Of a stretch of 5,090 bases of DNA, positions 1 through 5,090 are shown in pieces (positions within the stretch are counted from its first letter, which is position 1; each line of letters opens with the position of its first letter). Origin of the DNA: Candidatus Hydrogenedentota bacterium. Lineage in GTDB: Bacteria > Hydrogenedentota > Hydrogenedentia > Hydrogenedentales > SLHB01. Position numbers and translations under genes: made by a program. The notes beneath the pieces were generated by a model. That model saw only the letters and a list, made by a program, of their open reading frames with translations, was not told the DNA's origin and did no database searches. The DNA is taken from positions 1-5,090 of the forward strand of contig SLSB01000104.1 of assembly GCA_007130675.1 (NCBI GenBank), in the 5' to 3' direction.

Positions 1-1048
1 TACCGGCATCGTCGTAATAATAAGGCCGGGGAAATTTCCGGCGGCAAAGCGTCGCGAGCCGGCTGCTTAGATGGTCGATACACGCAATAGCCGTGAAGGG
101 ATCGTTGATGCCAGGAGACAATGCCCGCACGGCGATCTCGACAAGTTGGTCGATAGCGAATTCTGGATCCTCGAGAGGAATGCGCCGTTTTCCCAAAAGA
201 AAAGCTTTTTGCGCACGTTTGGCCAGTTGTTCTGAAGTGCTGGCAGCAGGCCAAACCAATAGCAGAGGCACACCCGCGACAACATACTCACCCGGCCGCC
301 GAAGCTGGCGCAAAACAACACCGGATTCCTGGGCTAAGGATATCAACAGCTGACTATCCACAGCCTGCACATAGCCACTCGCGGATGCTTCAATGGGATG
401 GCCCTCGCGTTCAAACTTCTCCAAAGTCTCGAGCTCAACCGATGACGCATCCGCTCCATCTACCGTCTCTTCCGACTCCTCAGGAAAAACTGCATCAAAA
501 ACTGCATCACACTCCGCACACACCGAAGCGATTACCCAAACGGGTTGGATTGTCACTGAGACATGATGGATGAAATAGGTGAGCAGACCAAGGCTGAGTA
601 TCGCCAGTAATAATCCTATGTTCACCGATATCTGTGGCACAAAAGTCGCTTCTCCGGGCCCGCGTATCGCACGTAAAACCAGTAAACAATACACAAACGT
701 TGCGCCGAATGTACCCAGTACCACCTGGTTTGTCCTGTCCCGCATAAAATTCCGCAGCAAACGAGGTCCAAACTGTGACGAGGCGAGCGTTAACACCACA
801 ATTGTCACCGAAAATGTCACCCCCGCCACTGTGACCATCGACCCAGCAATTGTTGACAAAAGAGCTCGTGCGCCTTCGCAACCACTGCCAAACATCCAAC
901 CCAAACTCTCAGGCAAAGACAAATACTCCGATTTATCGAGCCAGACAGTACCCACCGCCAGCACAATCGAGAAAAGCAATAAGCCAACAGGTATTACCCA
1001 GAGACTGCCGCGTATGGAGTCCCATGCTTTACGTACCAGCGATCTCAC
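1..1048 (-). CDS. DUF2254 family predicted membrane protein, 3' end cut by window edge
   Basis: The frame reads 349 codons from a GTG at 1048 without a stop and leaves the window at position 1, so the C-terminus is missing; family members are usually a little over 400 residues. Four hydrophobic segments are visible at about residues 15-37, 62-90, 108-127 and 139-161, followed by a soluble domain from about 165. Family hallmarks are the stretch TLASSQFGPRLLRNFMRD (about 87-104) after the second segment and ALSPGINDPFTA (about 309-320) in the soluble part. The function of DUF2254 is not established; an inner-membrane location is inferred from the helices. The GTG start is chosen because GGGAG lies 7 bases upstream. 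An upstream in-frame GTG near 1084 would add 12 residues but has no comparable ribosome binding site. The gene lies 88 bp downstream of dinB on the same strand with no evident terminator between, so co-transcription is possible. The family assignment is firm; the role is unknown. Confidence 0.9.
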   Translation of the reverse strand, partial: MRSLVRKAWDSIRGSLWVIPVGLLLFSIVLAVGTVWLDKSEYLSLPESLGWMFGSGCEGARALLSTIAGSMVTVAGVTFSVTIVVLTLASSQFGPRLLRNFMRDRTNQVVLGTFGATFVYCLLVLRAIRGPGEATFVPQISVNIGLLLAILSLGLLTYFIHHVSVTIQPVWVIASVCAECDAVFDAVFPEESEETVDGADASSVELETLEKFEREGHPIEASASGYVQAVDSQLLISLAQESGVVLRQLRRPGEYVVAGVPLLLVWPAASTSEQLAKRAQKAFLLGKRRIPLEDPEFAIDQLVEIAVRALSPGINDPFTAIACIDHLSSRLATLCRRKFPRPYYYDDAG

Positions 1049-1055
1049 ATCAAAT

Positions 1056-1060
1056 CTCCC
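1056..1060 (-). promoter_or_regulatory. Shine-Dalgarno GGGAG for the DUF2254 gene
   Basis: On the minus strand GGGAG is followed by seven bases and then GTG at 1048. It decides the start of the DUF2254 gene, which has no ATG in a suitable place. A nearby ATG at 1080 in another frame stops after 11 codons and is not a better choice. Confidence 0.6.
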
Positions 1061-1136
1061 GGAGCTTGTTTGTTCGACATTCGACACCGACTTCTGTATG
1101 TTATCATTCTATTGAACGTATGGCCCCTTTTTTTCG

Positions 1137-2339
1137 TTACCGCGACAGCGACGGTGTGGCAAGCTCGACCCGGCGGCCGAGTTCCATCGATTTGCCGAAC
1201 CGCACAAACTCGAAGCCGTGCCGCGCGCGGATGCTGTCGACACTTTCCATAACACGCTCCCATTTCTCGGGCTGTTTCCCGCCGAACAACTGCAACTGAT
1301 GCTGGTTGTGGCGTAACGACGTGAGCGCCACGCCGATCAACCGCACACGGGCGCGGCGTTGGCGCGCCTTGGGCAGCAACGCATCAAGAGCCGCGCCCAC
1401 ATCGCGTTCGAGACAGGTGGGTTCGGACAGCGTCTTGGCAAACGTGTACGTGGAAAAGTCACCATACCGCACCTTGAGAGTCACGCATTTGGCTTCCATG
1501 CCGTTTTCGCGCAACGCATACGTACACCGCTCCGCCAAATACGCCAAAACACGCTCGACACGCTCCCAATCCAGTACATCCTCCGCGAACGTGGTCTCGC
1601 GGCTGATGGATTTGGGCCTCGAACACGGCTGTACCGGCGTGATGGATTCGCCGCGGGAGGCCCGCTGCAGCGCATACCCCATCGGACCAAAAGCCTGCAC
1701 CAGCACCTGCATCGGAACGTCGGCAAGACGGCCTATCGTCATAATGCCAAGTTGCTCCAGCACTTCGCGCGTTCGAGGACCCGCCCCAGGCAATTTCGCC
1801 AACGGAAGAGGCCGAAGAAAATCGCGAACGTTCTCGGGGGCTATCTTCAGGTATCCGTCGGGTTTGCCCTCATCCGAAGCGATTTTGGCCACGAGTTTGT
1901 TCGGAGCAATCGCTATCGTGGACGGCAACTGGGTCTCCTCACGAATACATGTCTTGATATAGCGCGCAATGGCATCGTCGCCGCCGAAAAGCCGTTGCGA
2001 ACCGCTCACATCGACATAGGCCTCGTCGATGGAAGCTATTTCAACACAAGGAGATACCCTGTCGAGAATGGCACGAACCTTCTCGGAGGCGGCCCGGTAA
2101 TGCTCGAACTGTCCGCGAATGAAAATGCCGTGAGGACAACGCCGCACCGCCTCGGACAGCGGCATGGCCGAATGAACGCCGTATTTCCGGGCCTCATAAG
2201 AGGCCGTGCTCACCACCCCCCGTTTGTCGGTCTTCAACCCACCGACAATCAAGGGTTTACCCACAAGCGACGGATCGAGCACCTGCTCGACCGACGCGAA
2301 AAACGCATCCATGTCGATATGTAAGATGTGGCGCGCCAT
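1137..2339 (-). CDS. dinB: DNA polymerase IV (Y-family translesion polymerase)
   Basis: This 400-residue protein is a complete DinB that copies damaged DNA templates with low fidelity. The palm begins with HIDMDAFFASVE (about 7-18): D9 is the first metal ligand and F14 aligns with the steric-gate Phe (F13) of the E. coli enzyme. SIDEAYVD (about 103-110) gives the catalytic D105 and E106. Further blocks are YEARKYGV (about 48-55), APNKLVAKIASD (about 145-156) and the helix-hairpin-helix LPGAGPRTREVLEQLG of the thumb (about 183-198). The little finger starts near KSISRETTF (about 242-250). HQLQLFGG (about 346-353) matches the beta-clamp binding pattern QLxLF and is followed by a tail of about 47 residues, making the protein longer than the 351-residue E. 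coli enzyme. The ATG at 2339 is preceded by a weak CAGG about 8 bases upstream, and the family N-terminus begins at this Met. Expression is probably SOS-controlled (see operator and promoter). No catalytic residue is missing. Confidence 0.97.
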   Translation of the reverse strand: MARHILHIDMDAFFASVEQVLDPSLVGKPLIVGGLKTDKRGVVSTASYEARKYGVHSAMPLSEAVRRCPHGIFIRGQFEHYRAASEKVRAILDRVSPCVEIASIDEAYVDVSGSQRLFGGDDAIARYIKTCIREETQLPSTIAIAPNKLVAKIASDEGKPDGYLKIAPENVRDFLRPLPLAKLPGAGPRTREVLEQLGIMTIGRLADVPMQVLVQAFGPMGYALQRASRGESITPVQPCSRPKSISRETTFAEDVLDWERVERVLAYLAERCTYALRENGMEAKCVTLKVRYGDFSTYTFAKTLSEPTCLERDVGAALDALLPKARQRRARVRLIGVALTSLRHNQHQLQLFGGKQPEKWERVMESVDSIRARHGFEFVRFGKSMELGRRVELATPSLSR

Positions 2340-2348
2340 GATATAAAC

Positions 2349-2364
2349 CTGAATCTATTTTCAG
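2349..2364. promoter_or_regulatory. Candidate LexA-type operator of dinB
   Basis: A 16-bp palindrome with arms CTGAA and TTCAG around six bases fits the CTG-N10-CAG spacing of the proteobacterial LexA box. It starts four bases downstream of the predicted -10 element and covers the expected transcription start near 2362, where a repressor would block initiation. LexA recognition sites vary widely between phyla, so the match in spacing is suggestive only. Confidence 0.5.
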
Positions 2365-2368
2365 ATAA

Positions 2369-2397
2369 AGAATACCACGGCCGTCCCGAGGTGTCAA
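2369..2397 (-). promoter_or_regulatory. Sigma-70-type promoter of dinB
   Basis: On the minus strand a perfect -35 hexamer TTGACA (2397-2392) is separated by 17 bases from TATTCT (2374-2369), which differs from TATAAT at two positions. The transcription start would fall near 2362, leaving a short leader of about 22 bases before the dinB ATG. The orientation, spacing and position all agree with a role in driving dinB. Confidence 0.75.
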
Positions 2398-2701
2398 CAA
2401 AAGATGTGGCCGCTCTCCCGTATCGCCGGGCAAGCACCCATGCAACCAGAGGCGCCGCCACGTAAGGCGTTCGCACTCGTCACCGCCCCGCCTTGCGCGC
2501 CAACGGCGCGGCAAAATACCAAGCCCACCCGATAGTCTGCGGAAACGGATTCCCCACAATTCCTGATGATTGCGTGAGATTTGGAGTGCGGTGGCTTGCC
2601 GCCGCTTTGGTTTCGCCCGGCTTGCCGGGCGATCGAGGGAATTCCTCGCTGTGGCGTGGTTTCCCGACCGCGCCATTCTTACGACCGATCAGGTCTCCAT
2701 C
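2398..2701. other. Non-coding spacer upstream of dinB
   Basis: No credible gene is seen on either strand; the open frames carry no recognisable domain and run across repeat sequence. The stretch holds an imperfect hairpin at 2493-2514 (TTGC and GCGCC pairing with GGCGC and GCAA around AAC, with one bulged G) and the three hairpins at 2588-2648 described separately. None has a T-tract, so none is called as a terminator. Confidence 0.6.
2588..2648. repeat. Cluster of three hairpins, two with CTTG loops
   Basis: Three stem-loops follow each other closely: GCGGTGG-CTTG-CCGCCGC (2588-2605, one G-T wobble), CGCCCGG-CTTG-CCGGGCG (2614-2631, perfect) and CGAGG-GAATT-CCTCG (2634-2648). The first two have unrelated stems but the same 7-bp length and the same CTTG loop, which suggests selection or amplification for the folded shape. 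They resemble dispersed palindromic intergenic repeats; I cannot name the family. Confidence 0.6.
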
Positions 2702-2820
2702 CAACGCAGAAGCCGCCGAGGACGCAAAGGGCCGCAGAGAAGACACGCGCCTCTCGCGTCCTTTCCGTACGGCCTTCAACACCTGCGTCCATCTGCGGCA
2801 TCCGCGGATGGCCTTCCTGC
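2702..2820 (+). repeat. Dispersed intergenic repeat, copy A
   Basis: This 119-bp segment aligns over its whole length, in the same orientation, with 4795-4919. Shared blocks include CAACGCAG at the start, GAGGACGCAAAGGGCCGCAG in the middle and GGATGGCCTTCCTGC at the end; the 6-bp length difference comes from small indels. The 3' part folds into a 9-bp hairpin (CCATCTGCG at 2789-2797 with CGCGGATGG at 2803-2811). In copy B two base changes turn Watson-Crick pairs into wobbles or the reverse, so the stem is kept. No protein is plausible here. This type of short repeat recurs in many environmental bacterial genomes; its function is unknown. Confidence 0.85.
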
Positions 2821-2860
2821 CGACCTCGGCAGAGGGTACGAAACGGCCCAATAAATGTTT

Positions 2861-3164
2861 ACCGTGGCGCTGTTGAAAAAACCTTCAGCATCCCGATGAT
2901 TTGGCAATCGCTCGTGCATGCTCCGAGTCCTTCTCGGTTCGGTGGTGCCCCGAAGGGGCGTCCTGGACCCAACAAAAACAGATTCTCACACCTTCCTTCT
3001 AGATCGCCCTTTCAGGGCTCAGCCGTATGGGGCGTATTTCCCGGGGCGTCGGCACGCGTGACCGCATGCCTTGCCCCGGGCTATTTCAGGTCGCCCCTGA
3101 CGGGGCTGCAACAAAAACCCTGAGTTTCTGACGTGGGCATAGGTTTTTCAACGGCTCCACCGGT
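2861..3164. mobile_element. Possible MITE-like element bounded by 24-bp inverted repeats
   Basis: The 24 bases at 2861-2884 and the reverse complement of 3141-3164 agree at all but two aligned positions, with one single-base indel on each side. The common core is GTTGAAAAA followed by CCT; ends with TTGAAAAAC are frequent in insertion sequences. The 304-bp interior has no transposase but holds hairpins at 2947-2959 (GCCCC-GAA-GGGGC), 3006-3018 (GCCCT-TTC-AGGGC), 3040-3080 (CCCGGGGC pairing with GCCCCGGG around 25 bases) and 3093-3106 (GCCCC-TGAC-GGGGC). CAACAAAAAC recurs at 2970-2979 and 3109-3118, each time just after a GCCCC/GGGGC hairpin, so the interior may contain an internal duplication. 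I find no target-site duplication, so a composite of adjacent repeats remains possible. Confidence 0.45.
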
Positions 3165-3175
3165 CGCGGTACGAA

Positions 3176-3355
3176 TGGCCCTTACGGGCCACCCCCGCAA
3201 ATGCCGCAGGCACGAGCGCGGTCAGAACCCGCGCGCCCACGAAACAAAACCATCCTGCCAACGCCTCCGCAAGTGCCGAAGGCACGATAGAACGTAGCCC
3301 CGGGTGGAAACCCGGGGAAAAGGAATCCCCCACAAAAATGAGTCCCGCAAGGGAC
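3176..3355. repeat. Array of short hairpin modules with differing stems
   Basis: Five stem-loops follow in 180 bases: TGGCCC-TTAC-GGGCCA (3176-3191), TGCC-GCA-GGCA (3202-3212), GTGCC-GAA-GGCAC (3273-3285), CCCCGGG-TGGAAA-CCCGGGG (3298-3317) and GTCCC-GCAA-GGGAC (3342-3355). The second and third sit in a direct repeat (3195-3215 and 3267-3287, 19 of 21 bases equal). The third and fifth are each followed by a similar short purine-rich tail ending in AGAA. Stem sequences change while pairing is kept, as expected for an RNA or DNA structure element spread by duplication. No coding function is seen. Confidence 0.6.
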
Positions 3356-3570
3356 GGCAGAAACCAGCCTCAATCCCTGCCCGCACCTGCCCCGGTCAAC
3401 GCTTCCCACAAGTCCTCGCGGACAAACAGCCATGACTCGGGGGCCAGTGTGGTTCGCTACTCCTTCACTGCAAGAGACTTTCACTCTCACCATCCTGCCG
3501 GCTTATCCCGGCGCTTCTCCCCATTTCTTCCGCATTTTCTTTTATAGGTTTCACCCTCTATTGCGCGCAA
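3356..3570. other. Non-coding stretch downstream of the membrane gene
   Basis: No gene is supported on either strand. A hairpin GCCGG-CTTATC-CCGGC lies at 3497-3512 and a perfect 10-bp palindrome TTGCGCGCAA at 3561-3570 directly follows the stop codon of the membrane gene. Neither is followed by a T-tract on the minus strand, so I do not call a terminator. The C+T-rich segment around 3470-3545 may be another repeat remnant, but no second copy is in the window. Confidence 0.5.
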
Positions 3571-3969
3571 CTATTCATATGGTAGTCCGTGAACAATGCA
3601 CATATACCAAATATACCAAAGTGCGACAAGTAGGCCTAGAATGATTGCAATATGGTCGAGTCTGATGACAGCATGATACGTACTGCCCAAAATTCTCCGC
3701 CCAAATACCCAGCATAAGACCAAAATAGTGAGCGAATGGATAAGGACACCTGCGTATAACAACACCGCTGGAGCAGCACGAAGTTTGCCGTATATTGGGA
3801 ACAAAAAACCGCCACAGAACAATCCAGCAGCGAATACGCTCGTGGACATTACAAGTGTATAAGCCAATCGGAAGAGACGCAATAAACGACGAGGTATACC
3901 ACGCGCCTGGAGCCAAAAATCAAACTCCTCCAGCCCATCAACGGTCACCTTATAGTTACGAGACATCAT
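3571..3969 (-). CDS. Small three-helix membrane protein, candidate immunity protein
   Basis: I do not recognise a family for this 132-residue protein. A hydrophilic, arginine-rich N-terminus of about 34 residues (including RGIPRRLLRLFR) is followed by three hydrophobic segments at about 35-60, 66-89 and 106-126 and a short tail, HGLPYE. By the positive-inside rule the N-terminus would be cytoplasmic. The gene starts 14 bases after the stop of the RHS gene on the same strand, the usual place for the immunity gene of an RHS or other polymorphic toxin. No strong ribosome binding site precedes the tandem ATG codons (3969 and 3966), so translation may be coupled to the RHS gene. GC is about 45% over 3601-3900, well below the RHS core, which suggests it arrived with the tip. 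A membrane immunity protein would fit a tip acting on the inner membrane; this is inference from position and topology, and an unrelated membrane protein is possible. Confidence 0.75.
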   Translation of the reverse strand: MMSRNYKVTVDGLEEFDFWLQARGIPRRLLRLFRLAYTLVMSTSVFAAGLFCGGFLFPIYGKLRAAPAVLLYAGVLIHSLTILVLCWVFGRRILGSTYHAVIRLDHIAIILGLLVALWYIWYMCIVHGLPYE

Positions 3970-3983
3970 GCACTTATTGGCTT

Positions 3984-4742
3984 CTATGCTGGTCCAGGTA
4001 TAGGAACAGGTGCCGGGCTTCCTGCCGGAACCTTAAGAAATGCACCAATGCAACACAAGCAGGAACCAAGCTTCGCGATATCTCGCAAAGCACTGATCGC
4101 GTCGCAGGCCAAGCACTCTCCGGCAGCACGCGCCATATCTCTGGCGCTCCCGCCACCAAGAATAACATCGCGCAAGCAGTCCAACATTTCGCTACCGGAT
4201 GATATATCGAAAACTTGGCCAATAACGCAAGCGGCCGTTTCTGCAGCACTTCCCTTGCCGTGGCAAATCTTGCTCTTAATCGTGTCGTATATATCCCACG
4301 CAATCAAGAAGGCACACCCGGCACAGCATGCCTTCTTCACCACGAACAGCCCTAACGGATCAACGCAGGTGATCGGATTCCCCCTCACATACGCATACAC
4401 ATTCGGCCCGTCGACCATGCCCAGCGGGTCGCGGGTGAGCCAGCGGGCGGCGGAGGGGCTGTACCAGCGGTAGGGGAAATAGTACATCTGCGCGGCGGCG
4501 TCCCACGGTTTGCCGGTGAACGCGGCGGCGAGCCCCTCGAGCGCGACGCTGCCGCTGCTCGCATAGAGTTCGCCGTACGACGAGTACTCGTAATTGCCAA
4601 GCGCCGACGTGCCGCCGTCATACAACCCCCGCGTGCTGCCGAGATGGTCCGAAGCGTAATACCGGTACGCCCCCGTTGCCGGGTTCATTCCCGCAACATC
4701 GGCCAACACCCCCGCCACCTCGGCCAACGGCGAATCCATCAC
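3984..4742 (-). CDS. 5'-truncated RHS protein: core C-terminus plus cysteine-rich variable tip
   Basis: The 252-residue product keeps only the end of an RHS protein. RHS-core signatures are YYASDHLGSTRGLYD (about 28-42), YSSYGELY (about 53-60), YFPYRWYSPSAARWLTRDPLG (in 88-108), NVYAYVRGNP (about 114-123) and the boundary motif P-x4-DPLGL (123-132), where complete RHS proteins are cleaved to free the toxin. The tip (133-252) matches no toxin family I know. It has 11 cysteines, including three CxxC patterns (140-143, 210-213, 228-231), hydrophobic stretches near 141-150 and 228-236, and ends in a Pro/Ala-rich tail. Complete RHS proteins exceed 1000 residues; here all YD repeats and any N-terminal delivery domain are absent. 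The frame is open only to a TGA at 4796-4794, just where a dispersed repeat begins. GTG 4742 is a formal start without a good ribosome binding site. It may be an orphan tip cassette, kept as a recombination donor or as a remnant. No HNH, ADP-ribosyltransferase or deaminase motif is seen. Confidence 0.88.
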   Translation of the reverse strand: MMDSPLAEVAGVLADVAGMNPATGAYRYYASDHLGSTRGLYDGGTSALGNYEYSSYGELYASSGSVALEGLAAAFTGKPWDAAAQMYYFPYRWYSPSAARWLTRDPLGMVDGPNVYAYVRGNPITCVDPLGLFVVKKACCAGCAFLIAWDIYDTIKSKICHGKGSAAETAACVIGQVFDISSGSEMLDCLRDVILGGGSARDMARAAGECLACDAISALRDIAKLGSCLCCIGAFLKVPAGSPAPVPIPGPA

Positions 4743-4794
4743 GGTGCCCCTCCCGTCCGCTTCGCGCCTTCCCGGTGCATTCTCAAGATCATTT

Positions 4795-4919
4795 CAACGC
4801 AGAGGCCCAGAGGACGCAAAGGGCCGCAGAGAAGATCCGCGCCTCTCGCATCTCGCATCTTTTCCCGATGGCCTTCAAAATCTGCTTCCATCTGCGTCAT
4901 CTGCGGATGGCCTTCCTGC
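4795..4919 (+). repeat. Dispersed intergenic repeat, copy B
   Basis: This is the second copy of the element at 2702-2820, in the same orientation and about 2 kb away, at 125 bp. The 9-bp hairpin is kept (CCATCTGCG at 4888-4896 with TGCGGATGG at 4902-4910, two wobble pairs). It also begins with AACGCAGAGGC, whose GAGGC can pair with the later GCCTC near 4840. Its left edge coincides with the loss of the RHS reading frame, so it marks a likely rearrangement or insertion boundary. The frame open through it on the minus strand (from the edge to 4739) is judged spurious. Confidence 0.85.
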
Positions 4920-5090
4920 AAACCCTTCGCGTTGCATCCAAGGAAGCATTTCTTCTGCCTACATTCTGCGAAAAAATCGTAGTGTCCCTGAATTTTCTCC
5001 GTTAAACATGCAGCCAAACGGCAGTAAGGAATACCGTCCCCGGACCCAAGACGGTCAAGTAGGTCATGTGCAGCGGATATCTGCGAAAGA
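4920..5090. other. Unassigned right edge
   Basis: No gene is recognised. A minus-strand frame is open from the edge through the repeat to 4739, and a plus-strand frame is open from ATG 5008 to the edge, but neither has a recognisable motif or a ribosome binding site. If the missing RHS body lies in the genome, it could lie beyond this edge; nothing here resembles YD repeats. Confidence 0.4.

Noticed and set aside
507..899. A 130-codon minus-strand frame over the left gene
   Set aside because: It overlaps the DUF2254 frame, which carries clear family motifs; this one has no recognisable domain.
1359..2324. A 321-codon plus-strand frame opposite dinB
   Set aside because: It is antisense to a well-conserved polymerase gene, is rich in Arg, His and Gly as expected of a shadow frame, and shows no domain.
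2493..2514. GC-rich hairpin as a terminator
   Set aside because: It has no T-tract after the stem on either strand, and no gene ends there.
2480..2876. Overlapping frames of about 90-140 codons on both strands
   Set aside because: They translate dispersed repeat copy A and nearby hairpins; similar peptide text appears again at copy B, which is typical of spurious repeat-derived frames.
3176..3355. CRISPR-like array
   Set aside because: The modules differ in sequence and spacing, and there is no repeated unit separated by equal spacers and no cas gene.
3148..3547. Frames of 60-100 codons over the hairpin array and the following stretch
   Set aside because: No domain or ribosome binding site is visible, and palindromic repeats explain the open frames.
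4983..4997. TGTCCCTGAATTTTC-like sequence reminiscent of transposon-associated intergenic motifs
   Set aside because: There is a single short occurrence with no partner repeat or transposase in the window.
4739..5090. Minus-strand frame open from the right edge, ending over the RHS start
   Set aside because: Most of it reads through repeat copy B; the remaining short part has no motif, and the overlap with GTG 4742 looks accidental.

Overview
The window looks like accessory DNA from a repeat-rich, fairly high-GC bacterial chromosome. The dense intergenic hairpins and the style of the dispersed repeats resemble those of environmental Planctomycetota, Hydrogenedentota or Lentisphaerota-like genomes. 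That placement is an impression with low confidence, because no phylogenetic marker is present. All four supported genes lie on the minus strand.

Right to left, in the direction of transcription: positions 4920-5090 hold nothing assignable. A roughly 125-bp dispersed repeat (4795-4919) abuts a 5'-truncated RHS gene (3984-4742). This gene keeps the end of the RHS core, the P-x4-DPxGL boundary motif, and a 120-residue cysteine-rich tip. Fourteen bases after it comes a small three-helix membrane protein (3571-3969). The pair has the layout of a polymorphic toxin tip plus cognate immunity protein, and it is the most interesting candidate system here. GC falls from about 67% in the core to 53% in the tip and 45% in the membrane gene.

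Positions 2340-3570 are over 1.2 kb without a credible gene. They hold a second copy of the dispersed repeat (2702-2820), a 304-bp segment bounded by 24-bp imperfect inverted repeats (2861-3164) that may be a non-autonomous mobile element, and many short GC-rich hairpins whose stems differ in sequence but share a shape.

The left part holds dinB (DNA polymerase IV, 1137-2339). It has a near-consensus promoter (TTGACA-17-TATTCT) and a CTG-N10-CAG palindrome over the likely transcription start, which suggests LexA control. After an 88-bp gap comes a DUF2254 membrane protein (GTG start at 1048) that runs off the left edge. dinB and the DUF2254 gene could be co-transcribed. I see no functional link between them and the RHS cassette.
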